From positions 140,112-204,111 of the forward strand of contig CAWVIZ010000005.1 in NCBI GenBank assembly GCA_963929535.1: a stretch of DNA of 64,000 nt. Direction: 5' to 3'. The notes below the pieces were generated by a model that ran no database searches, was not told the DNA's origin, and saw nothing but the letters and a program-made list of their open reading frames with translations. Made by a program: the position numbers and the translations under genes. Within the stretch, counting starts at the first letter, position 1. Each line of letters begins with the position of its first letter. Below are positions 33,572 to 42,918 of this stretch, piece by piece. This DNA comes from Pullilachnospira sp963929535 (lineage in GTDB: Bacteria > Bacillota > Clostridia > Lachnospirales > Lachnospiraceae).

Positions 33572-35194
33572 ATGAAGAACATAGAGGCAAAAGCAGAGAG
33601 AAAGATCAGTTGGCGCTGGCTTTTTTTGATGGTATTTTTGCTGAACATGCTGCTGGCCTTTCCCGGGACAGCCGGGGCCCAGGAGCCGCTCCGGGTAGAG
33701 TTTTTTTACCAGGAGGTCTGCGCCACCTGCGACGGTACGGAAGAATTTTATGAGATATATGACAACACCTTCTCTTCCCAGGAGAAAGCTCAGCTGAATG
33801 TGGAGATTGCCACCTATAATGTATTTCTGGAGTCCAATGAGGAGCATTACCGGCAGGTGGCCGGGGAAAAGGGAATTCCGGAAGGGACGTCCCTGCCGGT
33901 TCTGGTAGCCGGAGATCAATGGGTGAGCGGCTATGACGCCATTGAAGATTCGCTGAAAGAGCTGCTGCAGCAGGACGGCGGGGAAGCGGGAAGCGATGCT
34001 TCCGCGGATCTGGGGGCTGAGGATCCGGAGCAGTCGGTAGACGGATCCGGAACGCAGGTACAGGAGAGCGTTCAGGAAGACAGTACGGCCCGCGTGCAGG
34101 CCGCTGAAGCCCAGGAGCAGATCCGGCAGGAGGACGGGGCGGCGATGATTCTGTTTACCACCAACGCCTGTGAGGAGTGTGAATCCGTGAAGGAATGGAT
34201 CAGCGGGCAGGAGTGGCTGCAGGATACGCTGATCCTGGAATACAATATTATAGAAGACAACAGCTTGGATTTTCTGAAAAAGATGTTTCGGAACAGCCAG
34301 GTGGAAGAAGACAGGCAGGAGGTTCCGGCGGTATTCGCAGGGGATGCGGTCCTGACCGGAGCCGGAGAGATCAGATCCATAACGGAGGAACAGCTGGACG
34401 GATGGCAGAATGAGGATCTGATCCAGATGCTGGAGACCGTGCAGGAGGACCGGGAGACGGAAGAACTTGGCGGCGAGGACGCGGTGAGCGTCACGAACCT
34501 TCTGACGCTGGCGGGGGCCGGGCTGCTGGCAGGATTTAATCCCTGCTCCATATCCATGCTGCTGATGCTGCTGTCTCTGATCCTGGGAGCGAAAGCGTCT
34601 GTGCTGAAAAGCGGCCTGATGTATCTTCTGGGGAAATACGCGGCATACTTTGCCATCGGAATGGCCATTTACCTGACAGCTTCTCAGGTTTCAGAGGATG
34701 CCCTCAACAGAGCAGGACGGATCATTGATCTGGTTCTGGCGGTGCTGTTTCTGGGAGCTGCCGTATTCTATGCTGTGGACGCGGTGAAGATCTTCCGGAA
34801 GGATTACGGTCATATCCGCACGCAGCTTCCGGTGGGGCTTCGGAAAGCCAACCATAACCTGATCCGGAAAATATCCGGCATGTCCGGACTGATGCAGCCG
34901 CTGCTGATCCTGGGTCTGGGCATTGCCATTGCTTTTGGAGAGTTTTTCTGTACCGGACAGATTTATATGGCATCCATCACCTATATGCTGAGGGATGGGG
35001 AGGCCATCGTATGGCTGCCCTTCATAGTGTATGTAACGGCTATGTCGCTGCCGGCGGTATGTATGATCCTTCTGATCCAGAAGACCAGGAATACAGACAG
35101 GATTTCCGAATTCATGTTCCGCCACCTGGGAGCTATCAAGGTGCTGAACGCCGTACTGTTTATCTGTTTTGCCTTATATTTTCTCCTGACATGA
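33572..35194 (+). CDS. CcdA/DsbD-type membrane protein with two extracytoplasmic thioredoxin-like domains
   Basis: This 540-residue protein begins with a signal or anchor helix (about 16-33). Two thioredoxin-like domains follow, with redox motifs C50-A-T-C53 and C200-E-E-C203, separated by an acidic Ser/Gln/Glu-rich linker (about 130-185). The C-terminal half (about 310-540) has six transmembrane helices of the CcdA family. One cysteine is in the first helix (NPC325SIS) and one in the fourth (FFC460TGQ), the pair that passes electrons across the membrane in CcdA/DsbD. The protein could relay reducing power from cytoplasmic thioredoxin to two outer modules. Its final target is unknown. ATG 33572 is used rather than the adjacent TTG. 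Confidence 0.82.
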   Translation: MKNIEAKAERKISWRWLFLMVFLLNMLLAFPGTAGAQEPLRVEFFYQEVCATCDGTEEFYEIYDNTFSSQEKAQLNVEIATYNVFLESNEEHYRQVAGEKGIPEGTSLPVLVAGDQWVSGYDAIEDSLKELLQQDGGEAGSDASADLGAEDPEQSVDGSGTQVQESVQEDSTARVQAAEAQEQIRQEDGAAMILFTTNACEECESVKEWISGQEWLQDTLILEYNIIEDNSLDFLKKMFRNSQVEEDRQEVPAVFAGDAVLTGAGEIRSITEEQLDGWQNEDLIQMLETVQEDRETEELGGEDAVSVTNLLTLAGAGLLAGFNPCSISMLLMLLSLILGAKASVLKSGLMYLLGKYAAYFAIGMAIYLTASQVSEDALNRAGRIIDLVLAVLFLGAAVFYAVDAVKIFRKDYGHIRTQLPVGLRKANHNLIRKISGMSGLMQPLLILGLGIAIAFGEFFCTGQIYMASITYMLRDGEAIVWLPFIVYVTAMSLPAVCMILLIQKTRNTDRISEFMFRHLGAIKVLNAVLFICFALYFLLT

Positions 35195-35210
35195 CAGAAG
35201 ACAGAAGATC

Positions 35211-35510
35211 CTATTTTTTCAGCTCAGTCAGCAGATAGGCATCTATTTGCGGGAAATCGCCGTAAGCAGTCAGCCTGGAACCGGGAGCAAGACGGGTGTC
35301 TTTTTGGGATTCCCGAAGGATCTCCTCGGTCAGACGGGAACGGACCGCATTGCGGTGGATATGACACGGTTCCGGATCGTTGAAAAATTGTTCGCTTTTC
35401 TCCAGGATGACGGACTCCCGGATGGGAAGTTCGCTGAGACGGCCGCTGTAGATTTCCTGATCACCGGAATAAAGAGTAAGGTATGGGATCGGTTGTTTTT
35501 TGAATAACAT
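35211..35510 (-). CDS. Small hypothetical protein
   Basis: This 99-residue protein is not recognised. It is predicted soluble and mixed alpha/beta, with an N-terminal half rich in short strands (YLTLYSGDQEIYSG) and a charged C-terminal half. Support for it being real is a good ribosome site (AAAGGAG, nine bases before ATG 35510), promoter-like sequence upstream and normal composition. It is convergent with the CcdA fusion gene and divergent from the AraC gene. The shared intergenic region carries a palindrome. A small regulatory or accessory role for the AraC system is possible but unsupported. Confidence 0.6.
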   Translation of the reverse strand: MLFKKQPIPYLTLYSGDQEIYSGRLSELPIRESVILEKSEQFFNDPEPCHIHRNAVRSRLTEEILRESQKDTRLAPGSRLTAYGDFPQIDAYLLTELKK

Positions 35511-35543
35511 AGGAGATTTCTCCTTTCCAAATGGTATATATTA

Positions 35544-35560
35544 AGATTACGTGATAATCT
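35544..35560. promoter_or_regulatory. Palindrome in the divergent region before the AraC gene
   Basis: AGATTA-CGTGA-TAATCT is a perfect 6-bp inverted repeat with a 5-base centre. It lies between the small minus-strand gene and the AraC gene and could be an operator for either. No T-run follows, so it is not a terminator. Confidence 0.45.
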
Positions 35561-35597
35561 GGAATTTTACAAGTGACATGAAAGAAGTGACTGGTAA

Positions 35598-37928
35598 ATG
35601 AAAAAAAGTCTGGTAATAAAAAGGACCGGTATAAAGGAACATACCAGTTCAGGTAAATATGAAAATACGGGAAACAACAGCATACAGGACCGGAGAAAAC
35701 AACAGGGGCGGATTTCTTTCCGGCTGCTGTGGTCGTATCTGGTGATCATTCTGGCGCCTGCGGTTGCGATCCTGATCATCTATAACACCATGCAGGACGC
35801 GCTTTTGGATGTACAGCAGGAAAAGGCTATCAATCTGCAGACAGAGTCCATTTCCACCTTCAACCGGGAACTGGATCAGATCGTTCATGTGCTGAGCCGC
35901 ATTGCGGAGGACGAGGATGTGAAGCAGTATATGGAAGCTTCAGGAACGTTGTCCGGCAGCAGCGAATATTACGCGGGATATCAGCTGGCGGTGAATTATC
36001 CGGATTACCGGCTTACCAACAGATTCATTCAAAATATCTATATGTTCCCCACGGAGGGGGCCTATGTGATCCAGCTGCCTGCGGTGCTGCCTAATACCTC
36101 CCGAGGAATCAATACTATGTCGACGTTTAGTGACGCCCAGGACTACTCAGAACTTCTGGATCGGTTGAACGGGCTGAATCAACTTCAGTCTGAGGGGATC
36201 TTTTGGCTGGACAACAGCGATGGGAGCACCAACCTTCTGATGTTCCGGGAGGTTGCGGCGGAGAAGTCCGGACAAAGGCTGGGATATGTGATAGTCGAGC
36301 TGGATCAGAGTATGGTGAGAGATCTCCTGCGGCAGACCCTCAGCGGTGATCCCGGAGCCGCTTTTTTGACGGACGCGGACGGGAAGCTGCTGCTGGTCTG
36401 TGATAATCTGGAGGGAGAAGAGGTCGGCGCCGCCTCCGGATATACATGGGAGGAATATCTGCGGGACAAAGGCTGGGCGGAAAGAAAGCTTACTTTTGTC
36501 ACGGGGAATCTGGACTATAATCAGTGGAAATTTGTTACGGCTGTGCCGGACAGCGCCATGGCGAACAGGATCGGCGATATACGGTATTTTATTATGATCC
36601 TGTGTGGATTGTCTATTTTGATCGGGATTGCCATCTGTATGAGATACTGGAGAAGCAGCTGGCCGGTGGTGAAAAAATATGAGAAGCTTGGAGAACAATA
36701 TCAGACCGGCGGTCTGAACGGAGGAATGGACGGAGTCTGGAAGCGCCTGGGCGGGGTGATGGACCGGATGGAGGAACTGCAGAAAACCGTGGAGCAGCAG
36801 GCGGAATGGGCTAAAGAAGGTATTCTCCGGAAGATTCTGTATGGAAGCTATGATACAGCGGAAGAACTTCAGGAAGAAGCCGATAAGACGGGAATTGAGG
36901 TTCCGGTGGACGTTCCGTGCCTTGTGGCTGTGATGAAGGTGGGAGATCCCATGGAACAGGGTGTCTCCATGAGCGAGGATGAGATCGGAAACTGCCTTAA
37001 GGAGCATATTGGAAAATATCTTCCGTATCAATACCGCATGATCAATACGGAACCGATGACTTATACGCTGGTTCTTCTGGAACAGACAGACGGGCGAAAG
37101 GCCAAAGAGATCTTTGAAGAGATCAATTATGGATTTTACAGCGGTATTCCACTGAACATTTATATGGGAATCAGTCAGGCGGCGGAAGATCTGATGGAGA
37201 TCAGCTCGGAATATGAAAACGCATGTACCTGCTGTGAATATGCGTCCTACCATAAGATAAGGATTCCGCTTTTGCCGGAGGATATTCCGGAACGGCGTCA
37301 CATGGTCTTTACTGTGGATATGGAGATCCAGCTGGAAAAGACCATACGAAATGGTTCCAGGGAACAGCTGGAACAGTTTATGGACCAGATACGGGAAAAT
37401 TTCTGGCAGAGGGGCAGACAGCGCAGACATAACATAGAGGTTGTCAGATGTATTGCCCTGCGGTGTCTGGACGAAGAGCCGGATTCAGAGGAGCTGCATC
37501 AGCTTCAGGAGAAGATTCGCTGTACGGATAATCCGGAAGGGATGAGGGAATGCATTTTTTGCGTGAGGGACTATTTTGAACAGCAGAGATCTCAGGATGA
37601 CGATCAGGAACAGATCCGTCTGAAGTCCCGGCTGGAGGGAAAAATTCAGGAAGAATACCCCAGGCAGGATTTCAATCTGGCATTTTTGGCTGATTGGGCG
37701 GGAATACCGGAGAAAAAATTGTACCGTGACTTTAAAAAAATGTTCGGTGTCAGCTTCAGCTCCTATCTTGAGATGCTCAGACTCCGGCAGGCTCAGAAGC
37801 TTCTTCAGGAAGGAAGACCAGTACAGGATGTGGCCGCTGCGGTGGGATACAGCAGTGATTATTCGTTTCGGCGGGCATTTAAGAGGGTCGTGGGAGTGTC
37901 GCCCAGCAATTATCAGAAGCTTCAATAA
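35598..37928 (+). CDS. Membrane-bound AraC-family transcriptional regulator
   Basis: This is a 776-residue one-component sensor-regulator. TM1 (about 43-63) and TM2 (about 327-350) enclose an extracellular domain of about 260 residues of dCache-like size. A cytoplasmic helical region follows, and the last 100 residues hold two helix-turn-helix motifs (with FNLAFLADWAGIPEKKLYRDFKK and VQDVAAAVGYSSDYSFRRAFKRVVGVSPSNYQ). Such proteins in clostridia usually sit next to, and activate, LplABC-type sugar importers. Here the importer begins 353 bases downstream in the same direction. The inducer is probably the imported glycan, an inference from context. Confidence 0.93.
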   Translation: MKKSLVIKRTGIKEHTSSGKYENTGNNSIQDRRKQQGRISFRLLWSYLVIILAPAVAILIIYNTMQDALLDVQQEKAINLQTESISTFNRELDQIVHVLSRIAEDEDVKQYMEASGTLSGSSEYYAGYQLAVNYPDYRLTNRFIQNIYMFPTEGAYVIQLPAVLPNTSRGINTMSTFSDAQDYSELLDRLNGLNQLQSEGIFWLDNSDGSTNLLMFREVAAEKSGQRLGYVIVELDQSMVRDLLRQTLSGDPGAAFLTDADGKLLLVCDNLEGEEVGAASGYTWEEYLRDKGWAERKLTFVTGNLDYNQWKFVTAVPDSAMANRIGDIRYFIMILCGLSILIGIAICMRYWRSSWPVVKKYEKLGEQYQTGGLNGGMDGVWKRLGGVMDRMEELQKTVEQQAEWAKEGILRKILYGSYDTAEELQEEADKTGIEVPVDVPCLVAVMKVGDPMEQGVSMSEDEIGNCLKEHIGKYLPYQYRMINTEPMTYTLVLLEQTDGRKAKEIFEEINYGFYSGIPLNIYMGISQAAEDLMEISSEYENACTCCEYASYHKIRIPLLPEDIPERRHMVFTVDMEIQLEKTIRNGSREQLEQFMDQIRENFWQRGRQRRHNIEVVRCIALRCLDEEPDSEELHQLQEKIRCTDNPEGMRECIFCVRDYFEQQRSQDDDQEQIRLKSRLEGKIQEEYPRQDFNLAFLADWAGIPEKKLYRDFKKMFGVSFSSYLEMLRLRQAQKLLQEGRPVQDVAAAVGYSSDYSFRRAFKRVVGVSPSNYQKLQ

Positions 37929-38281
37929 TATAAACGAAAGATAAATTTTGGTAAAAACTTTGTGAAAAATGTGTGATGAAAAAATGTCTGCCAAAAGAAG
38001 GATTGTTCCTTGAAAAGACCATGGCAAAATTGCTAAAATTACACAAGAAAGGCGCGAAAAGATATGCAAAACTGATAAGGGTTTAAAATGAAGAGCAAAG
38101 ATAATCTGGCAAAAAATGTGCAAGTTGCTGGAGAAAATTAGGGAATTTTGCTTTTCATTTTCCTGAGAGCGGGAATGCGTATCTGTGCAATATGGAGAAA
38201 TTGAGTTTTCTCCATAAAAACCGCCGCGGTATTCTTCGGGTTTTGGAGCCGCTGCGGAATAAGAAAAAGGAGGAGAAAAGT
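37929..38281 (+). promoter_or_regulatory. Upstream region of the importer operon with candidate promoter
   Basis: This AT-rich gap separates the regulator from the solute-binding protein gene. TTGAAA (38010-38015) and TAAAAT (38034-38039) have an 18-base spacer. Several AAA-rich direct repeats lie around 38040-38110 where the AraC protein could bind. A frame open from 38192 does not look coding, and AAAGGAGGAGAAAAG just before 38282 marks the real start. Confidence 0.45.
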
Positions 38282-39994
38282 ATGAAAAGAAAAACCTGGA
38301 AGAGAGCAGTTGCTCTGGGTGGCGCTTCCCTGATGACTATGGGTTTGTTCGTAGGCTGTGGTTCTAAGGATAAAGGCGGCGCAGAAGGCAGCGATATTCA
38401 GCTGACTGAGAACGGAACCTATCCGATTGTGGAGGGAGACGAACCGTTGGAGATGACCATGTTTACCATGACCATGCCCAACATCGAAGATTTCGCTACC
38501 AATGATTTCACCAAGTACATGGAGGAACTTACCAATATTAAATGGGAGTTCGTTACCGGAGGACGTGACGACTGGCAGGATAAGCTGACTATGCTTCTAC
38601 AGTCTGATGATTATCCGGATATGATCTTCGGTGTAGCTCCTGACATTGCAAAATACGGTGTTGATGAGGGTATCTTCCTTCCGTTGGATGATTACATTAA
38701 TGAAGACATTATGCCTAATTACACCAAGCTGATCGCTGATAACGGATACGATATGAGCGTAGCTGTTGAGACAGACGGACAGACCTATTCTCTGGTAAAC
38801 ATCAATGACTGCTATCATTGTAAGTTTGCCAGAAAGATGTGGGTAAATCAGAACTACCTGGATGAGATGGGAGTGGAGATTCCTGAGACTACCGATGAGT
38901 TCATTGATGTCTGCCAGAAGTTCCTGGAGTACAAGCCGGACGGCGTTGCTGTATCTGGTGCGACAGAAGGATGGTATGCGAATATGCAGAACTTTTTGCT
39001 TGGCGCATATACATTTATTCCTTCCACTTCTTCCACATTTAACGTAATGGATTATGTGGTGTTGAATTCCGATACGGGCGAGATGGAGTGCGTGGCTGTA
39101 TCTGATGCCTATAGAGAAGGACTGAAGTTCCTCAACCAGCTGTATGAGATGGGAGCTATTTATGATGGCGCTTTCACACAGACTGCTGAGCAGCAGAAGA
39201 CCCTGATTAATCAGGCTGACGAGCCGGTTCTGTTCTTCCCCATCGGTGCATATACTGATGCAATCGATGCTGGTACCGATTTCTATGATGACTATGTTCC
39301 TATGGCTCCCATTGCCGGACCAGATGGAACAAGAATTGCCTGGACGATGCCCAACTACGGCGTAAGCTCCGGTGCTGTTGTAATTACTGACAACTGCCCG
39401 AGTCCCGAAGCAGCGCTTCGCTGGTGTGATTTCTTCTACAGCGAGACCGGTGACCTGTGTTCTCAGTACGGTGCTGATGAAGGTGAAGACTGGGTACTGA
39501 ATCCCGAAGGAAAAGTTGGTCTGAACGGTGAGCCTGCGCTGTACGAAGTACTGAATGTATACAGTGCTGAGACCCAGAACCACGACTGGCAGGATGTTGG
39601 TATCCGTGTAGCTCCCGAAGATTATCGTCTGGGACAGGCTGTTGATGCCGATGTAGATCCGTATTCTGCAGAAGGACTGGAGAAGCTTCTGTATGACGCT
39701 TCCGCAGAGCTGTATGAGCCCTACGCATACAACACCAATCTGATTGAGCTGAATGAGCTGAAAGTTACAAGTGATGAGAACGATGCTGTTGCCACCGCAG
39801 CGGTAGAGGTTGAGAAGTTCTTCAGTGAGCAGCAGGTTGCTTTCATCACTGGAACTCAGGACATCGAAGACGATGCGGCATGGGAGACTTATGTAGAAGG
39901 CGCTAACAATGTTGGTCTGCCGACTCTGCTGGAAACCTATCAGACTGCATACGATAGAGCTGAAGGCGGAGCAACAGAAGAAGCTGCTGAGTAA
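38282..39994 (+). CDS. Extracellular solute-binding lipoprotein (LplA-like, carbohydrate importer)
   Basis: This 570-residue product has a lipoprotein signal peptide with lipobox LFVGC (lipidated C26) and an acidic mature part. The large size, opening PLEMTMFTMTMPNIEDF and the tyrosine-rich body match family 1 binding proteins of the LplA/YtcQ group, which take up complex oligosaccharides. Codon choice shifts towards GTT/GCT/GAT compared with neighbours, suggesting strong expression. It is followed by a hairpin at 40059 and two permeases. No ATPase is encoded here; such systems commonly share a general MsmX-type ATPase encoded elsewhere. The ligand is unknown. Confidence 0.93.
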   Translation: MKRKTWKRAVALGGASLMTMGLFVGCGSKDKGGAEGSDIQLTENGTYPIVEGDEPLEMTMFTMTMPNIEDFATNDFTKYMEELTNIKWEFVTGGRDDWQDKLTMLLQSDDYPDMIFGVAPDIAKYGVDEGIFLPLDDYINEDIMPNYTKLIADNGYDMSVAVETDGQTYSLVNINDCYHCKFARKMWVNQNYLDEMGVEIPETTDEFIDVCQKFLEYKPDGVAVSGATEGWYANMQNFLLGAYTFIPSTSSTFNVMDYVVLNSDTGEMECVAVSDAYREGLKFLNQLYEMGAIYDGAFTQTAEQQKTLINQADEPVLFFPIGAYTDAIDAGTDFYDDYVPMAPIAGPDGTRIAWTMPNYGVSSGAVVITDNCPSPEAALRWCDFFYSETGDLCSQYGADEGEDWVLNPEGKVGLNGEPALYEVLNVYSAETQNHDWQDVGIRVAPEDYRLGQAVDADVDPYSAEGLEKLLYDASAELYEPYAYNTNLIELNELKVTSDENDAVATAAVEVEKFFSEQQVAFITGTQDIEDDAAWETYVEGANNVGLPTLLETYQTAYDRAEGGATEEAAE

Positions 39995-40058
39995 ACCTGA
40001 ACATGAAGAAGGGATTTTGGCAGTAGTACAAAATCTGTGATAGTAGCAATTAAGTGGC

Positions 40059-40083
40059 GGGTGTCCGTGGAACACGGGCACCC
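40059..40083 (+). terminator. Intercistronic hairpin after the binding-protein gene
   Basis: GGGTGTCCGTG pairs with CACGGGCACCC around GAA, with one G-U pair. There is no T-run. Such hairpins commonly raise the level of binding-protein mRNA over permease mRNA by blocking degradation or partly stopping transcription. Confidence 0.65.
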
Positions 40084-40105
40084 GTACTAGCAAAGGAGGG
40101 ATCCC

Positions 40106-41041
40106 ATGGCGGGAAGAGTAAAGGCAGTAGCGCCTCCCAACAAAAAGAATAAAATCAAAAATTCCAACTGGCAGTTCTGGGCGATTATTGCGCTGCCGGT
40201 GATTTACGCGATTGTGTTCGCCTATATTCCCATGGGCGGTATTGTGATCGCTTTTAAAGATTACAGTATCAGAAAAGGTATTCTCGGAAGCGATTGGGTA
40301 GGAATGAAATATTTCGTACAGTTCCTGACCTCGCCTTCCAGCGTTACGGTTATCAAAAATACTGTTATCCTGGGTATTTATACATTAATCGTGAACTTCC
40401 CTATTCCGGTTCTTCTTGCTATCGGAATCAATGAAGTAAGAAATATCAAGTTTAAGAAGACCGTACAGTTGGTTACATATGCGCCGTACTTTATCTCTGT
40501 TGTCGTACTTGTCGGTATGATGATGCAGATGATGGATCTGAGAACCGGTATCATCAACCATATTCTTGGTTTTATCGGGATTGATCCTGTCAACTTCTTT
40601 GGCGATGTCGGGTTGTTCCGTCATCTGTATGTGTGGAGCGGTGTATGGCAGACAATGGGTTATAACTCCATTATCTATGTGGCTGCTTTGGCAGGCGTAA
40701 GCCCGGAACTGGAAGAGGCGGCTATTGTAGACGGTGCCAGCAGAGTCCAGAGAATCCTGCATGTGGATATCCCGGCTATTCTGCCCACTATCATCATCAT
40801 GCTGATCTTCAACTGCGCAAGTGTTGTGAATATCGGTATGGATAAGATTTTCCTGATGCAGAATTCTTTGAACACTTCCGTATCCGAGGTTATATCTACA
40901 TTCGTGTACAAGATCGGTGTGGTAAACGCTAACTTCAGTTTCTCCACTGCAGCTGGATTATTCCAGTCTCTGGTATCCTTTATCCTGCTTGTGGTTGTAA
41001 ATAAGATCTGTAAGGCACTTACAGAGACCAGTCTGTGGTAA
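40106..41041 (+). CDS. Sugar ABC transporter permease, LplB-like
   Basis: This 311-residue binding-protein-dependent permease has six transmembrane helices. The cytoplasmic EAA loop reads SPELEEAAIVDGASRVQRILHVDIPAILP, which docks on the ATPase. The Lys/Asn-rich start and length match LplB/YteP permeases of the polysaccharide uptake group. ATG 40106 follows AAAGGAGGG. It lies 15 bases before the second permease gene. It should form a heterodimer with that permease and work with the 38282 lipoprotein. Confidence 0.95.
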   Translation: MAGRVKAVAPPNKKNKIKNSNWQFWAIIALPVIYAIVFAYIPMGGIVIAFKDYSIRKGILGSDWVGMKYFVQFLTSPSSVTVIKNTVILGIYTLIVNFPIPVLLAIGINEVRNIKFKKTVQLVTYAPYFISVVVLVGMMMQMMDLRTGIINHILGFIGIDPVNFFGDVGLFRHLYVWSGVWQTMGYNSIIYVAALAGVSPELEEAAIVDGASRVQRILHVDIPAILPTIIIMLIFNCASVVNIGMDKIFLMQNSLNTSVSEVISTFVYKIGVVNANFSFSTAAGLFQSLVSFILLVVVNKICKALTETSLW

Positions 41042-41056
41042 GGGAGGGGAAGTAAG

Positions 41057-41956
41057 ATGAAAGAAAGTAAATTTCGCTATATGAGTCTTGGAGATAAAAT
41101 CTTCACTCTGGTGGTGTACATTTTTCTGTCCATCATCCTGGTGATTATTCTCTATCCCCTGATCTATGTGATTGCGGCTTCCTTCTCGGATCCGCAGGCA
41201 GTAATCAGCGGCCGGGTGGTTTTGTGGCCAGTGGAGCCGACGCTCAGAGGTTATAAAGCCGTGTTCCAGAACCATAACATTCTGACTGGTTTCATGAACT
41301 CCTTTATTTATCTGGTTGTAGGTGTGGCCCTGAATCTGGTAATGACGATGCTCTGTGCCTACCCTCTTTCCAGAAAAGAGTTTCGGGCGAGAGGATTTAT
41401 CTCTCTGTTCTTCGTATTCACCATGTATTTCAGCGGCGGTATGGTTCCTACCTATATTTTGGTGAATAATCTGGGACTGCTTAATACTCGTTGGGCAATG
41501 ATCATCCCTACGGCTATGTCCACATATAACATGATCATCTGCCGTACTTATATTGTAAACTCCATTCCTGACGAGTTGTACGAAGCCTCCCAGGTAGATG
41601 GATGTACACCGTTTAAGTATATGATGAAGGTTATCCTTCCCCTGAGCAAGCCGATCCTGGCCGTTCTGGTTCTGTATTACGGCGTTGCCAAGTGGAACGA
41701 TTATTTCAATGCCCTGCTTTACCTGTACAGACAGGATCTGCAGCCGCTGACCATCGTCATGAGAGATATTCTGATCATGAGTCAGGTGGATATGACAAAG
41801 GTGACCGATGCTTCGGCAGTTTCCAAGCTGCAGGGTATGTCGGAATTGCTGAAATATTCCACAATGGTTGTCGCTTCGGTGCCGGTTATGCTGTTATATC
41901 CTTTGATCCAGAAGCATCTGGTAAAGGGTGTAATGATCGGAGCAGTGAAAGGATAA
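41057..41956 (+). CDS. Sugar ABC transporter permease, LplC-like
   Basis: This 299-residue permease has six helices and the EAA loop SIPDELYEASQVDGCTPFKYMMKVILPLSKP. The conserved opening YPLIYVIAASFSDPQAVISG and the C-terminus PLIQKHLVKGVMIGAVKG are typical of LplC/YtcP. The gene is tightly spaced with its neighbours (15 bases before, 6 bases after), placing the CutC-like gene in the same operon. Confidence 0.95.
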   Translation: MKESKFRYMSLGDKIFTLVVYIFLSIILVIILYPLIYVIAASFSDPQAVISGRVVLWPVEPTLRGYKAVFQNHNILTGFMNSFIYLVVGVALNLVMTMLCAYPLSRKEFRARGFISLFFVFTMYFSGGMVPTYILVNNLGLLNTRWAMIIPTAMSTYNMIICRTYIVNSIPDELYEASQVDGCTPFKYMMKVILPLSKPILAVLVLYYGVAKWNDYFNALLYLYRQDLQPLTIVMRDILIMSQVDMTKVTDASAVSKLQGMSELLKYSTMVVASVPVMLLYPLIQKHLVKGVMIGAVKG

Positions 41957-41962
41957 CTACAT

Positions 41963-42712
41963 ATGGAAAACTTTATTCTGGAATGTTGTGTGGACAGTGT
42001 TGAGTCCGCACTGAACGCAGCGAAGGGCGGCGCCAGCCGCCTGGAGCTGTGTGCAAATCTCCCCATAGGGGGAACAACCCCGGATCTGTCTCTGTACCAC
42101 AGGATACGGCAGGAGTCGGATATCAGGATCCATGCCCTGATCCGTCCCAGATTCGGTGATTTTTGTTATAATAATTATGAAATGGATATGATGCGGGAAC
42201 AGATACGCGCGTTCCGCAGCGAGAAGGCCCAGGCAGTGGTGATCGGAGTGCTGGATGAAGACGGGGAACTGAATCTTACAGCAATGGAAAGTCTCATACA
42301 GGAGGCTGACGGTATGTCGGTTACATTGCACAGGGCCTTTGACATGTGCCGGGATCCCTTTAAAGCTCTGGAGGAGGCCGTTTCCCTGGGAGTGGACACG
42401 ATCCTTACCTCCGGACAGCAGCAGTCGGCATGGGAAGGACGGGAGCTGCTGTCCCAGCTTATAGAAAAGGCCCGGGGAAGGATCGATATTATGGCCGGCG
42501 GCGGTGTGGGAGCGGATGTGATCCGCAGACTGCGTCCCGTAACCGGAGGAACCAGTTATCATATGTCGGGAAAGGTGACGCTGGACAGCGCCATGCGTTA
42601 CCGGAAGACAGAGGTGAGCATGGGACTTCCTTCCCTGAGCGAGTATGAGATCTGGCAGACATCTGAAGAAAAAGTTGCCGCCGCGGTTCAGGCTCTGAGG
42701 GAGCTGGACTGA
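41963..42712 (+). CDS. cutC: CutC-family TIM-barrel protein
   Basis: This 249-residue protein starts ENFILECCVDSVESALNAAKGGASRLELCANLPIGG, the CutC signature, and includes LHRAFDMCRDPFKALE and ILTSGQQQSAWEG. The family was named for copper tolerance in E. coli, but that role is disputed and homologs are common beside carbohydrate genes. Here it follows the importer permease by only six bases, so a role in metabolism of the imported compound is more plausible than copper handling. No copper transporter or chaperone is nearby. The reaction is unknown. Confidence 0.9.
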   Translation: MENFILECCVDSVESALNAAKGGASRLELCANLPIGGTTPDLSLYHRIRQESDIRIHALIRPRFGDFCYNNYEMDMMREQIRAFRSEKAQAVVIGVLDEDGELNLTAMESLIQEADGMSVTLHRAFDMCRDPFKALEEAVSLGVDTILTSGQQQSAWEGRELLSQLIEKARGRIDIMAGGGVGADVIRRLRPVTGGTSYHMSGKVTLDSAMRYRKTEVSMGLPSLSEYEIWQTSEEKVAAAVQALRELD

Positions 42713-42797
42713 GAGAGACGGCTGCGGCTATGAAGGGACGGGGCTGGTACCGGCGGAATCGATACGAGAAACCGTACCCGTGAAGATTTTGAGAAGA

Positions 42798-42847
42798 AGG
42801 CTTTGGCAGAGTCGGAGCGATGGATCCGCTTGCTCTGACAAAGCTTT
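42798..42847 (+). other. Long hairpin in the gap before the transglutaminase-fold gene
   Basis: GCTTTG-G-CAGAG (42800-42811) pairs with CTCTG-A-CAAAGC (42833-42844), with an inner GAGCG/CGCTT stem. It lies in the 206-base gap between cutC and the next gene. It lacks a T-run, so it may process or stabilise the mRNA. Confidence 0.5.
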
Positions 42848-42918
42848 CTGGTGTCTATTCCAGCAGGAACTTTGAGTTGTGAACAGATCTTTTAAAAACA
42901 GATGAAGAGGAGAGACTT

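Noticed and set aside
38192..38281. Earlier start of the solute-binding protein
   Set aside because: ATG 38282 follows a strong ribosome site and gives a proper lipoprotein signal peptide; the upstream 30 codons would spoil it.
41963..42712. Copper-resistance role for the CutC-like gene
   Set aside because: It is embedded in a sugar-importer operon with no copper genes, and the family's copper role is disputed.
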